Positions 1 to 11,682 of a DNA stretch of 64,000 bases are shown here, piece after piece; the first letter of the stretch is position 1, and each line of letters opens with the position of its first letter. A model generated the notes under the pieces. That model was given only the letters and a program-made list of their open reading frames with translations. It searched no databases and had not been told where the DNA came from. The DNA lies in contig CACRXP010000020.1 in NCBI GenBank assembly GCA_902702965.1, positions 1,699,029-1,763,028 of the forward strand. The letters run 5' to 3'. The stretch is from Spirometra erinaceieuropaei (taxonomy: Eukaryota; Platyhelminthes; Cestoda; Diphyllobothriidea; Diphyllobothriidae). Position numbers and translations under genes: made by a program.

Positions 1-83
1 ATTGTAGGACGATGGTTTAAAACGGAGGTAAACATCTCCGCCCCTGCTGAATACTTTAATATATGAACGATTAGCCGCTATTT

Positions 84-1020
84 AGCGTTTTCGATTGAGA
101 AGGATTACTTAGGGGCGGTTATCATACCGATTATCTTGCGACATAATGCTATAATACATGGGGCTCAGAAGGATGTCAGATTTTGAATGTGCTGCTTTTA
201 AATCTCCTGTAGAAACCGAACTCGGTAAAAATGACTACTTAAGTAGCATGCCTTTTGCGCATTAATTTTTGACGGTCTTGCGAATTCTAAAGTATTTAAT
301 AGAAACAACAAACAAAAATATGTTTATTTTAGTCGTTCGACAGAAAATCACGTCCGTGTTATACTTAAAGGATTATAATTAGGTTTTTACAAAGTTTTCA
401 GATTTGCGAATAATATGTAGCCTGATCTGTTGTTGCTTTAACGCTTAGTGATTTCAGTCTGCAGGGTGCATGCGTTTCGCTTGAAGAAAATCACATATTC
501 TTCTATGACGTTATAAAGATATCATAAAGGGTCATAAAATTTTGCAATATATGCGGACTATGTTGCACATTTTCTGAGTAGCAGTGGTAAACGAACAGGT
601 ACGATGCTGTATGAATGGGCATTGCACGGTCTTAAAAATTTCATAAGTAGAAACTTTTTAAAAAGCCAATTATACTCTTTCTTTAAGCATAAATTATAAA
701 GATCACGTAATTCTCTATCTAACGACTGAAAGAAAGCATATTTTCGTTTATAGTTTCTATTAAATATGTTAAAATTCGCAAAACCATCGAAAACCAATGC
801 GAAAAATGCATGCTACTAAAGCAGTCATTTTTGTACTCAGTTCGGTTTCTACAGGGGGTTCAAAATCGGTGCATTCAAAATCTGACATCCTGCTGAGTCC
901 GAGGTACTATAGAATTATGTCGCGAAAAAATCAATATTACAACCGCGCCTAAGTAATCCTTCTCAGTCGAAAACACGCTTCAGAGTTTCAGTCAACACTT
1001 AATGAGATCGGTCGCTCACT
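84..1020 (-). mobile_element. Foldback element copy 1 (long terminal inverted repeats)
   Basis: The left arm (84 to about 430) is the reverse complement of the right arm (about 600 to 1020), for example GCGTTTTCGATTGAGAAGG at 84 against CCTTCTCAGTCGAAAACACGC near 958. A centre of roughly 170-230 bases is not palindromic. That centre is the reverse complement of the centre in the copies at 32.65, 47.5 and 49.0 kb, so this copy lies in the opposite orientation. Each arm carries a nested CTACTTAAGTAG-type palindrome. No coding capacity is visible, so it looks non-autonomous. The left arm lacks about 40 terminal bases that the right arm has. Confidence 0.85.
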
Positions 1021-1862
1021 GTATATGAACGACTAGCCTGTATTTAGCAAGAATGAAGGAGGAGTATGTAAAAAGTCTGATAATCGAATTTGGACTTTCG
1101 CTATATAGCTTCTGAAAAAGGGATAACATAATAAAGACGATAACGGCAGAGATGCCAGATGCGGCAACCCACTCTACTGCCCTAGTTTGGCCGAGTTCGG
1201 CCTGGCAGGATCGCGACTTCTGCCACACAGTCAGAGATCGTCTTATCCAGCTAGGCAGCTGATCGGTGTGCACTTATTCCTGTATTCAGAAGCAGCACTT
1301 TTCGAAGAGATCGTAGATAGTTTTTTGAAGTTGGCAACAAAACCATGTCGTCAGATCAAGTAAATTGAATTGGGCTGGTGAGTGATTGATAAGCAGAACG
1401 GTAACCGTAGAACTTCCGACCATATAAAAGTGAGGAATGCGACGATTGTGGAATGAGAAAGACTACGAATATATTTAGCGGTTGGAGGAAGGGGACACAT
1501 GTATTTTAAAAACTAACTCAGGGACTCTTGGAATTTGAAAAATGGTGTTTTCTAAAGTCAATTTGCAATACAGTTAGGGGATAATGAGGTTTGTTTGAGA
1601 GGGAATTGATTACCTGTCGGAAGCCGGGAATAGATGAAGTCGCGAGAGGAATCCATTCCGCAGCATCTCTCGTTGTTGACCTTCAGTGACCAGGAAAGAG
1701 ATACAAAGTGAGTGAGAGAAAGAAAGGGTAGTGAACTTCTGAATCAGTTTATATAGATAAATAGGCTTCAAGAGGGCGGGATAAAGGTTTTGTTGACTTA
1801 AGAACAACCAGAATATGCATATAATGGAATAACGACAAAGAAAAGGAGACCCGAATGAACAT

Positions 1863-1995
1863 TTCTGGCTTATTAGTCGGCATCATCCAGTCACACCCAA
1901 TCCCACCTTGGATTCGAACCGGGGATCTTTAGCCATTGAGTCGAACGCTCTACCAATGAAGCACGGGCTCGTGGTTCTGTCAGAATATTCTGAAG
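1863..1995 (-). mobile_element. tRNA-derived SINE fragment, SINE-3 head
   Basis: Read on the minus strand there is a tRNA-like A box (TTGGTAGAGCG) and a B box (GGTTCGAATCC), about 35 bases apart. They are followed by a body (GACTGGATGATGCCGACTAA, then AAGCCAGAAATG) that matches the SINE-1 body. The head differs from that of SINE-1, so it is a second tRNA-like head on a shared body. A related copy runs off the right edge of the window. I do not regard it as a functional tRNA because the anticodon arm is poor. Confidence 0.7.
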
Positions 1996-1999
1996 GGCA

Positions 2000-3640
2000 C
2001 CGTTGTACTATTTCGTTCGTTTTCCAACATCTTGAGTCGAGTAGATCGGCGTTCCAGACCTGTGATTTTACTTGTTGTTTTCGGGGCTGACTAGCGAAAT
2101 TTCTCCTAATGAACACTTTATGCTGAAACAGATTATCCGAAAAATGCTAATAAGCAGCGTATGTTTGGTAAGTGGTCATTAAAGCATAGATACCCTTCCC
2201 AAAAAGTCCCCTTGAAGGACGACATGGCCTAATACTACTACTTCTTCGCTCTCACACCTCAGTAATGTATTAGGGTCTAATATCCGCAATTTATTCTACT
2301 TATTCGTTCACGGCGACTGGTATGTGGACATTTGACCTCTCTCAGCGTCTAACACACTCGGGAGCTAAATGCTTCCTTCAGTCAGTTATACTACTAAATG
2401 GTAAATTTATTGCAATTTCTACAGTGCAGAAAGAAGTAGACCTTCCATTGTCAGGATATTTCCTCGTTGCTGCCGCAGCCAACTCCATTAATTGACTGAC
2501 AAGTCAAGACACAAATCTACCAGTCGGCCCGTCGATTTCCTCTTTTATGTGAACAATGTAAACAGGACGAAAAGGTCAACCAGTCTCAGCCGACTTTGGG
2601 ATCAAAACAATTCACCATCCGTCAAGGTCGACTACATTTGTTTCCTGTAATCACTACAGTACTAGAACTGATGTCAGGAACAATAAACAGCTTACAGATA
2701 GCAGATGGGCCTGTTTTTAAGGAAATGAACATGCAGGAAGTGCCGACGAAACATCAATGATGTTTCAGTTGTCCTTTCGGAATCCTCAAAGGCTCAGTCT
2801 CCGACCATTGGCTTTGGCCAGTAACATCAGCGATAATTATTTTTAACATATTCTCAAGAAGTTTGAAGCAAAGAATTTACAAGAAAGTTGTCAAGTCGGA
2901 TCCTTCCACCAGTCAGACCTATAAGGGTCATGTTCGTTAAGCTCCTCATTAAACTTTCTTACAGATTTAAGATAAAATGACCTAATGAAGACCAGAAATC
3001 TCACGGAAAAAAGCAGGACACGCAAGACAGCAAACAGTCAACAAAGTGCAGTAGTTCGTACTGGGCCATTTTGCTTTCCATACAAACTAACGAACTTGGA
3101 GTAACTCCCTTCGACACAACGGGAGTTGGCTTTTAACTGCACCTCTTTTGAGCCAGCTGAAATAACCACACACAAGTAAAAGTAACTATATATCTTTTAT
3201 GACTTAATTTTCGACACTATTATATATTCAGTTATATTTTATACACGCGAGCGCAAAATATTCCTTCTTGTACTCAGTTGGTAGACATCACGTCTACTTG
3301 ATATTTGTTACTCGGAAAAGGGGTATCTTTAGGTTTTAAAAATGCCTTAGAACGAGTTTGTTTAGGGTCATGTGATGCCAGTTAAAATATCAACGCGTCT
3401 GCCCATTTTTCAATGTTGCTCACAAAGCATAGACGTATGTAATCCACATCTTTTGAGAATTCCACGAGTCATATACGGTATCACCTTAATGGCATAGAGC
3501 AATTCATTGTTTTGCATGCACGCAGGGTATACAATCTGTAGAATAAAAACTCTAGACGCGCATTTAACGACAAATCGCGTTCACAATTATTCGGCGATTA
3601 AAAAGTCGTTGAAATCCCTGGCATACCGTTCTTTTGAGTA
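2000..3640. other. No recognisable gene
   Basis: AT-rich sequence with only short chance frames. I see no domain, RNA gene or clear repeat here. Confidence 0.6.
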
Positions 3641-3814
3641 GCCAGATTGAAAAAGGCGTCACAAGAACTACTCCTCCCATTCATGGGAGGCCGCAGTTGG
3701 TGTTCTATCCTGCTCCGATCGATAATGTCTGTGGTCGGTACAAACACCTGGTTTCATCAGCCACATAGGACGGACGATCCTCCTTCCTGGCTCGTAGGCC
3801 GCGCGACGTGCTTT

Positions 3815-5515
3815 CCAAGGTTGAGCGCGATGCACATAAGGTCGCGGAATAGGGGCGTTTAACGATTGTATTGGACAGGACAGACTACATTCAGAAAACC
3901 AAAAGGTTTTTGGAGGATCGAAAGTCCTATGTCCCATACGAATCCAAACCCATGAAAACGCTGACACGCGAGACTAACGCGACACTGCTGGCAATTGATA
4001 TCTCAAGTGCAATATCGCCAATCGATCGACGTATGGCGAGAGCGCAAGAAACTGCCCTAGACCGATCCTACGGTCTCCCAAAAGTACACAAAGAGGGCGC
4101 TCCTCTCCGGCCTATCGTATCACTGAAAGGCACTCTAACCAACGGACTGGCAAAGTAACTGTTTCGACGTCTCAAATTTTTGACCTCCGATTCGAGCACC
4201 ACAGTCAGCTCGTCAATTTAATGCTTGGAGAAACTTAAAGGGGTAAGTCTCCTGCCAAGAGATGTCATGGTTTCCATTGATGTCACGTCCCTTTTTACTT
4301 CTATCCCACTGGACGTGGCAGTCGAGACCATCGAACTGCTCCTAGGAGAGAAATACAACGAAAAACAGAATCATCTTGGACACACCCAAATCATCCAGCT
4401 CCTGAAGTTCTGTCTCAAGACATACTTTACGCTCGACGGGACAGTCTACGAGCAGGTGAAGAGTACGCCAACGAATCCACCGATTTCGGGTCTCATAGCC
4501 GAGGCGGCCCTACAACAGTTGCAGTCGCTGGTTTTCCGGCACCATAGATCGAAATTCTGGGCTCGGTATGTGGATGATAACTTCGTCCTCATCAAACCTG
4601 ATCAGTGGCTGACATTCGAAGAGCATCTCAACGCCATCTTTCCCGACATTCAATTTACGATGGAGGAGGAATAAAACAACCAGCTGGCCTTCCTGGAAGT
4701 CCTCTTTCATTGAGCGACGAATACGGCGCAAATACAGCAATCACCCATCAGTCTCAAACGCAGTTGCGTAAGGGCACTATACCGGCGCGTTGAGACGCAC
4801 TGAGGTGAAACGCAAGACAAGGTTGCTGAATTACAATATCTTCGACGGGTTTTGAGAGCCAATGGCTACCCGCACAACTTTGTCAACCAGTGCATACGAA
4901 AACGACACCAGAGGCAAAATCCAACCGGCCCCAAATTTTACCGGATCCGGTGCAGTTGCGGACAAAGCAACTACGTCGGGAAATTGGGAGATTACTTCGT
5001 ACGCGAATTGCCGAGCACACAGCAGCAGTGAGGCTGGGAGACGCTAGCTCTCGGGTGGCGGCTCATTCGACGGGACCCGGCCATATTTTCAAGTATTAAG
5101 AGGCCGAAATCCTTGCAAGGGATGACAACTGCGTGAGACTCTAGCTGCTGTAGGCATGGTTCTCATGTCCGCAATCCATCAACAAGCTCAATGCAACCCC
5201 GTTACGATATTCTCTGCTAAAATTTTCCCTGGGCAGAGGAATCAGTCACGTGGGGAGGGCGCGGGCGAGCAATAATCCTAGTGATAGTAAACCAATTTGC
5301 CGAGCAATCGTCCCGCCACCATCCAACATGGATGACGAAATCGCGGCAATTAACGAATCGGACGCGGACTGACGAGTCATCATCGCCTCATTTACGACCC
5401 ATAGCAGTGATCGCAAGAGCTGTTAATTATAGCATGCGTATGGTCCCACGGCAGCCATGTGCTATAAATACTGCACTCCTTGTACCACCATTATCCTTAT
5501 CTGCGACTGTCTCTG
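3815..5515 (+). pseudogene. Penelope-like element, family 1 (RT plus GIY-YIG), degenerate
   Basis: One frame runs from about 3815 to 4674 with in-frame stops near 3857, 4156 and 4219. It reads as a PLE reverse transcriptase: GLPKVHKEGAPLRPIVS (RT motif 1), SIDVTSLFTSIP (motif A), PPISGLIAEAALQQL (motif B, degenerate) and ARYVDDNFV with the catalytic YVDD intact. After stops near 4672 and 4708 the thumb-like region continues in shifted frames (QLAFLEVLFH, then RRVETH, then LNYNIFDGF). At 4940-5100 there is a GIY-YIG remnant (RCSCGQSNYVG, then RIAEHTAAVRLGD and AAHSTGPGHIFKY). PLEs copy RNA into DNA and insert with the help of this endonuclease. This copy cannot encode an intact protein. Sequence to 5510 matches the 3' region of the copy at 43.3-44.2 kb. 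Confidence 0.9.
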
Positions 5516-5590
5516 CTGATGTGTTCGAGTGAGAATATGAAACGTCAGGCCAATAAATTTCTTGTTCCAGTGATCGCATCTTCGTCTTCG
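5516..5590 (+). ncRNA. Hammerhead-like terminal motif of the PLE
   Basis: CTGATG, a stem-loop (TTCGAGTGAGAA), GAAAC and GTCAGG are followed by AATAAATTTCTTGTTCC. The same block recurs at 34.8, 51.8 and 56.8 kb. PLEs are known to carry small hammerhead ribozymes in their terminal repeats, and the CUGAUG...GAAAC arrangement fits that. However, CTGATG can also simply pair with CGTCAG, so self-cleavage is not shown. It marks the 3' end of the element at 3.8-5.5 kb. Confidence 0.5.
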
Positions 5591-5735
5591 AAACTAACAG
5601 GATGGTGAAAACACAGAAGACGGTCGGAGCATAAACCACACCCTCGATTAAAATGATGAATGTATGCAAACACGGTATCCAGCTGGCGTTCAAATTTGAA
5701 AGAGTGCCCGACCATCGGACAATTGAGCCCATCTC
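5591..5735 (-). CDS. Tetraspanin, candidate TM4 exon
   Basis: A minus-strand acceptor (AATTACTTCCAG at 5736-5747) opens a frame reading EMGSIVRWSG, then NASWIPCLHT, then the hydrophobic run FIILIEGVVYAPTVFCVFTI and LLVSK. One transmembrane helix with a conserved-type glutamate (IEG) is what the fourth tetraspanin helix looks like. It is the most distal exon of the minus-strand gene whose earlier exons lie at 33.8, 21.0, 16.3 and 11.6 kb. The frame then runs straight into the antisense PLE terminus (below 5591), so the normal C-terminus is either absent or replaced by element sequence. The assignment rests on hydropathy and position. It lacks a diagnostic motif. Confidence 0.5.
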
Positions 5736-5889
5736 CTGGAAGTAATTTCTGGGATCCCTCAATTGATGTTCAATTGATCTCTCTTTTCTTGTTTCTCGGT
5801 TCTTTGGTACAATTGTCAGTCATCAGTACTTAACTAGATTTCGTAAGTACATAAATCAGCATACGATCCGCAGTCTACCGGCAGCCAAT

Positions 5890-6120
5890 TTGGTCCATCA
5901 CCCTACCACTAGCTAGAAATGTTGTTGGAACCTCTACTTGAAAATAGGCAGTGCTTTGAAAATGGTGTCCACCAGGGTACTGTTTTAGGCTCACTGCTCT
6001 TCTTGACTTAAATTCGCAATCGTACAGGCACTTTAGGAGTAGTTTACTCTGTAAACTCCAGATTGGCTGTGGCCATGATTGTTTGCTAAAACCAGAGGAC
6101 ATCTTTGACTCTGCATGTTC
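5890..6120 (+). pseudogene. LINE reverse transcriptase fragment
   Basis: The plus strand reads ENGVHQGTVLGSLLFL around 5965-6010. This matches the GVPQGSVLGPLLF motif of non-LTR (CR1/jockey-type) reverse transcriptases. Stops and frame breaks follow. It is a short dead remnant within the last intron region of the tetraspanin gene. Confidence 0.6.
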
Positions 6121-6480
6121 AACTCACGTAAGCGGTCGTCCAAATATAATCAGAAGCGAATGCATGCGACTGGACCTCGGGAAACCTTTAGTTAGTCAAC
6201 AAAAAGTCGAACAATAGGGCTCTCTACCAAGTGGGGTGATAGCGGCTTACAGCAAACTTAGTTTTAAAAGAAGTCTCGATTGCAACGCTTTTGACAAAAA
6301 TCATCTTACACAACCTGATTATTTTCGGCCAACCATGTGCCTATTTCGACCGCTACCCCTCCTCAGCAATGATTCGCAGTGAACGGCAACATTCATTTTC
6401 AATTACGCTGCACTTTGACTCAAATAAATTCTAGAAAGTAAGTATTAACATCTTACAGGACTAACTCAAATGGCATCCTA
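6121..6480. other. No recognisable gene
   Basis: I see no coding or repeat signature. Confidence 0.5.
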
Positions 6481-6484
6481 AAGA

Positions 6485-7110
6485 GGACCAGTGACCAGGA
6501 ACCGCCTGCAATACGGGTGGACTTCAGTCAGCTTCCATTGAAATCGGGTTAGTCTTAAGGCTTGGTTTAGGATTAAGGTTTAAAGCTTAATTTATAAAAT
6601 AATCGGAAATCGATAAGAAGCGCCTACTTATGACTTAATCACTTTTCATTCCGAACAGCCAATGCTGGTAGCCAGAACGCTAAAATCCAGGTGTGTCTGA
6701 AATATTACGGCATTATTCCGCGAGATAATCAATAGAACAACTTCGAGCGGACTGATGTATGTGACACCCTAATCAGGACATGAGAACCGGGACCGCTTCA
6801 ACGTGGTTGGCTGAGAGCCAACTTCTAGTGAAAATGGGGTCAGGCTTAAGACTATGGTTACGTTAGGGAGTAGGTTAAGGGCAAGTTATGATCAAGTTTA
6901 GGGTTAAGGTAGGGGCCAGTGTGAACTGTAGAGTTATGATTTCAAAATAAAGCGACTTCCTATCTCTCTAGGGCTAGGGTTAAAATTAAGGCAACGGTTT
7001 GGTTTTGTTGGGTTTAGGTGCGTGGTTGACAGCCAACGTCTAGTGAAAATGAGGTCAGGCTTAAGGCAGGGGTTTGGTTTTGTTGGGCCTAGGACATAGG
7101 AATATTTTGC
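6485..7110 (+). mobile_element. Family-B small elements with telomere-like core (two partial copies)
   Basis: Two blocks, about 6485-6600 and 6754-7110, share the family-B start seen reversed at 19.1-19.24 kb: CAGGAACCGCCTGCAATACG in one, and GACATGAGAACCGGGACC with GAGAGCCAACTTCTAGTGAA in the other. Each runs into G/T-rich AGGGTTAGG-type degenerate repeats. A segment GTTTGGTTTTGTTGGG is repeated at about 6998 and 7074. No coding. Confidence 0.6.
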
Positions 7111-7784
7111 CTTTCCCGGAATTATGGGCAGGCCCACTTTTAGTAGTTGTGCGTGATGTTCCTCTTTTCATGTCCTATTTATGGGCCATATATGTCAATC
7201 CTGCCGCACATTTTGCCGTAAATTACTATGGCCACCCAAGGCACCGCCTGACGGCATAAACCCATACAAGCAGCCTAAAGTGCCGCTCGGAACACAGGGT
7301 TTTTGCATAAAACGTAGCATCCAAAAGCAATTTAGCTCGAAGCGGGCCGGCAGTTTAGAGGTCACTGTTGATGCCTGCCAACAGCAAATGCATGGCGGTC
7401 CGTGAAAAGTTGGCATGCTCTCCGACACTGGACCGCAACAAACAGCGACCCTAAATGTATTGAGTTAACCTGAACACCGCAGTGTTGGTGCGTGTAAAAT
7501 CGAGTTTAAGTGCATGTATACGCATACACGGAGCATTCAGCTCAAATTGAGCCAACACACAGGGGGCTGGGTGGTGCTAAGCACACAGAGAAATTTTGGC
7601 ACAATTTTTATATGCGCAGGACACGATGGAGGGTTTAAAATGACTGCAAAGCGTGGAAGGCGACCTCCAGCCAAAAATATAACGACTTGCGACATAGGAG
7701 GTAGATGTTGCTGGTTAATTAAATTCCACCAAGGACTCATCGATATCGTCGTTGTTTAGTGAGTTGCCACCAGTACGAGGCCCA

Positions 7785-8240
7785 CACGAGAGTTCGACGT
7801 CGATTCCGACGAGGTACACTGTGTGCTACACACTAAGATGCAACAGGAACGGTGACTTGTGCGTGAATTAGTTTACAGTAATAAAAGACTTACGTTCGTT
7901 CCTCCTCCACCTGGAAGAAAACCAGAGGCGGGGAAGGACGCAGGTGGCCGATACGGCCATACCCGCACCTAGGTGTGCCATCACATTCCCTGGCTCACAG
8001 CATACACTTGACCAGGATTTTTCACCAACAACAACACCCCAAGAGGAGTCGGAAGGACGAGACTGATGACTGGGCTGCCATGCCCACCACCTGGATACCC
8101 AAAGGGAGCGTAACCGCATCTTTCGGCAGGGAACCAGGTGTCAGAGAACTGCCAGCGCATACCAGGCTGCGAAGGACATGGTTTGCTGACACTGGCATAG
8201 CACACGCTTTCAGGTCTTTTGAAAAGATCGCCAACTAATG
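7785..8240 (+). repeat. Repeat A, copy 1
   Basis: About 450 bases homologous to sequences at 21.7, 29.7, 37.3, 45.1, 45.5, 54.4, 57.8 and 60.0 kb. Shared marks include GTGACTTGTGCGTGAATTAG, CTCCTCCACCTGG, CCCGCACCTAGGTGTGCCA, ACAACACCCCAAGAGGAGTC and GCCCACCACCTGGATACCC. No coding function and no RT are visible, so it is a non-autonomous interspersed repeat of unknown class. Confidence 0.8.
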
Positions 8241-8621
8241 GTGGACCCTTTAGCTAGGTTCTCACTGCGGTAGTATCATTTTTGATTTATTGCGCACCCC
8301 TAAAAACAGCATTTCAACTTGCGTTAGTGGGTAGTTTCGTGATCTAGTTGCAGTACTGAGCATGCTCCTTCTGCTGCTTTTTTGGGTGCCATTAGGGTTA
8401 CTTGAAGGCGGTCGCGTGATCACCAGCCATAAAACAGCATCGAAAATGACAAATGAGAGGTGTGCTGAGATAATACTTGCTGGAGCATTGACTGCCGCCG
8501 GTCAGTCAGCCACAGCTGTGTATAGGCTTCAGTTGAGCACGACCCCGCCCGCGACACATTGGGAACTTTAACGATTAACAACGCTATCGGAGCTCTGACT
8601 GACATCTCTTAATTTTTCATA

Positions 8622-9100
8622 TTGACCCAGCTGTGAAAAACTCGGCGCCTCGGTGGGATTCGAACCCATGCAGTTTGTAGAAGGCTTCAGTACAGCCAAC
8701 GCTCTAACCACTTGAGCTACGAGGTCCCGCCGGACGACTCGAGTTTAATCACAATTATTCAAAATCTGCCAAAATACCTATGAATTACGTGAGCCTGGTA
8801 GTCATCTGGTGGATTCTAGATGAATAACTTAGGAAATCCTGTTTGGGCAATCGGCTTACTGTATCAGATTTGGTGGATTCCAGACGTTGCAGTAGGTTGG
8901 ACGGGTAAACTTGACCCGAGTGGGATTAAACTCGAGTCGTCCGACGGGGCCTCGTAGCTCAAGCGGTTAGAGCGTTGGCCGTACTGAAGTCTTTTCCTTA
9001 CTGCGTGGGTTTGAATCCCACCGAGGCGCCGAGTTTTTCACAGTTGGGTCAATGTAAAATTATTCAAAATCTGCCAAAATACCTATAAATCTCTAAATTA
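8622..9100. mobile_element. SINE-2 inverted pair (tRNA-like heads facing each other)
   Basis: The minus-strand copy (8622-8750) and plus-strand copy (8921-9052) are reverse complements of about 130 bases each. Both contain GCCTCGTAGCTCAAG, GGTTAGAGCGTTGGC and a B box (GGTTCGAATCCCACC or a one-base variant), then CGAGGCGCCGAGTTTTTCAC. The acceptor-like ends (GCCTCG/CGAGGC) pair, but the anticodon arm and long variable region are irregular. I therefore call it a tRNA-derived SINE and not a tRNA gene. Related copies are at 15.5 and 30.7-31.1 kb. Confidence 0.75.
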
Positions 9101-9334
9101 ACTTAAACCTGTCTTAGCCAGTGGCAGTCACTTCCCTAGACTGAGGGTTCGCGATAGGCAATGACAGCAAACTTCTCAAGTCAATAATTGACCAGGCATA
9201 ATTAGCAGGACAGTCATCACCGCAACAGGCAGCCTACAGACGGTCCAGAGGCAGAAACCGCCCCAAGCCGTCGAAGGCCAGCTGCAGTCTTTGAAATGAC
9301 AGCGAGGGCTGTGAACGGAAAAGTGAGCCGTGGG

Positions 9335-9525
9335 TAAGACCCTACTTCGCAGCCGCACCTGTTAGGAGTCAGGGTTAGGGGCTAGTGTTAGGGTTTGGGG
9401 TTAGAGATTAAGGTTTAGGCGTTAGGGCTAGCGACTGGGTTAGTGTTAAGCCCCTTTCATCACCGGTCCCTCATGAATGGCGGTTGGTGCATGTCTACTG
9501 CAAGTGCGGCTACAATATAAGATCC
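9335..9525 (-). mobile_element. Family-A MITE-like element, copy 1
   Basis: The ends CCTACTTCGCAGCCGCACCTG and CAAGTGCGGCTACAATATAA are inverted relatives of each other. The interior is degenerate TTAGGG-type sequence (GGTTAGGGGCTAGTGTTAGGG). Reverse-complemented, it aligns with the copy at 21165-21412, including GGGACCGGTG next to the left end. Confidence 0.7.
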
Positions 9526-9529
9526 GGTT

Positions 9530-11580
9530 TTTCCGTCCAAGCTGTGTCTAGCATCCAAAGCACGAGTCCTGCCGTCATCGCTTCGGACAAACAGTGGAGC
9601 AACAAGGCCAACCAATCGACTTATCGACGCAATCCAAACTGTGTGGAGTATCCTTTTAACGATTTAAAAGAAGCGATAAATCACACATCTCAGACGTGCG
9701 ACAAATCTTGGGGACATTTATGGATTAACCCCTCGTATCGGGGACTCCACCCACTGTGACACAAAGACTGCATGCGGAGCGTAGACATTTGGCTACCTTA
9801 GATAGTCACGAGTTGATTTAGCCTCCTCTAATTCTTAATTCGTTTTCGGCCATAACAGAACAAAAAGTCGAAATATATCAGGTTAGCGCAGGTTAGAGCG
9901 TAAGTAGGTTGGACTGGCTTATAGCTACCCTCATTGAAGAAGTCCCTCAGGCCACCTATGCGACGGATTCTTTGCAACCGTATCATTTTAACTGAATGGT
10001 ATCACATTTAGTCGTCACGCTGACTCCAGATGTTATCGCACGCCGCTCCAATCCTCCTAATGACAGTAATGTGTACTCTACGCACTTGACTTACAAACAA
10101 CACCCGCTCTCATTTCTGCCATAATGACCATATCACACCGACCTCGTCATGCGGGTGCCGTGGAAACGATGCGAGTTAATAACTCCTGAGACATTTTAAA
10201 GCCTCAAAGGTCTCATATTTCCAATTTATATGCAACCGTACAGGCCTGACGTTTAATTACTGAAAAAGTTTATTTGCCAACTTGACCTTTAATGCAAATT
10301 AATTGTCATCTTCCGCTATCTTGATGATATATATTGCCTAGTCTTTCCTGATTTATTCACGATGAATCACCTCTAAACAGCAGTAGAAGAATGATGTAAT
10401 AAATTCGACTTTCCATGTCAATTTCTGTGAATCAGCCGGTAATCTGGCGTTATGCTGATTAATGTATTCTTCACCCATTATGTTATTTGATGCCTATGAT
10501 GCTATGCCTTGATGAAATAAAGTAATGTCTGTATACCCCGGCTGATGAAAGATCGGTCTCACTGAAGTTCCGTTTCTACCGCCGACTGGTAATGTGTTTG
10601 GGTGGAATGCCGAGTTTTGCAGATAATGAGTCGTCGCTGTGTGTGTTTACATACATACGACGTCAATAAAGAGCTCCAAAGACTCGTCCCACATTGCCCA
10701 ACGTATGCCACAGCTCATTGCCGGCATCTCTTTGTTTTATCACAACAAACTCTATTCTGGATGCTGAGGGGCGCCCCTAAAGCCAGTCAAGCCGGAAATG
10801 CATTCGACTTCAGCCAGAAAATGTTTGCATACACTGTCCTTGAAGTTACCTTGAATCTCATGGAGTTAAATCGACACATCGTCGTTCATCCGGTGATTAG
10901 TGAAGGCCACACATAGAGTCATTACTCAGGCATATTTGGAGGAAGGGCTTCCGCACTACACTTGCCATTAAATGAGAATGACACCGAAGATCTGTAGACA
11001 CATACTACTCGGAAACGAAATCACTGCAAAATGGAGAAGAGACTTGGTAGATGAAAGAAGAAACTGTTTGGCTGTATTTACGGACTAGCTCTGAAACCCA
11101 TCAACAGAGGCGCAGCGATGAGGTCTCACTAGTCCAAGAAAATGCGTTCCTCAAACGTCGCTGCCTAAGAAGTAAATGGGAAGTAAAGAATTACTGAAAC
11201 TGTGATAGACGGGGCATCCACCGATCGTGTTATAAGGCACACTTGTCCCGTTATGCCTTGAGGTTCGTTCTCGAGTTTCACCGTTGGCTGCTCAGTGACT
11301 AGTATTATAGGCAGACCGACATCACCGACAAGTCCTTCAAGGGTAACTGCTAGTTTATGCGCTACGACCTGCGAGGATTCTAATGTGGATCACCGACCAA
11401 GAACAGGACACCCTGATACCAAATTTTCACGCAAGGCTACTTTGTCCGTTAATGAAACGAAACCATGCTTAATCTTCTGCCCAGATAGTGTAAAGACCCG
11501 CGATGCAGAGGCAGCATCAAAAATTCGAAGTAAGCATCACGGAATTGGTGGTAGTTTGAGAAACAAAGATGAGTACGACT
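9530..11580. other. Unrecognised intronic sequence
   Basis: Contains an unidentified 104-codon frame on the plus strand (10602-10916) with no motif I recognise, probably by chance. I see no repeat signature. It lies inside the tetraspanin gene's span. Confidence 0.5.
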
Positions 11581-11583
11581 CAC

Positions 11584-11682
11584 CTCACGCATAATAGCAG
11601 ACCAGATGGCGGTCGCCACTCCCGTCTCACTGCCATAGTCTCGGATCAATCCGGAAAGGGAGTCCGTGACCGCCCGCATATA
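11584..11682 (-). CDS. Tetraspanin, start of large extracellular loop (EC2) exon
   Basis: A strong acceptor (TCTCTTCCGTGCTTTCAG) and donor (GAG|GTGAGT) bound exactly 99 bases, 33 codons in phase 0/0. The exon reads YMRAVTDSLSGLIRDYG, then SETGVATAIWSAIMRE. This amphipathic stretch, with a tyrosine-glycine turn and an AIW...I helix, is typical of the tetraspanin EC2 A/B helices just before the CCG motif. It lies downstream of the TM2 exon, as expected. The TM3 exon that should sit between 16.27 and 11.68 kb was not found. Confidence 0.7.

Noticed and set aside
1016..1290. Minus-strand frame ending ISAVIVFIMLSLFQKLY as a last tetraspanin exon
   Set aside because: The hydrophobic run is short, there is no clear splice acceptor, and it overlaps the edge of a foldback element.
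8640..9032. Functional tRNA genes
   Set aside because: A and B boxes are present but the anticodon arms and variable regions are irregular, and each is embedded in a repeated SINE body.
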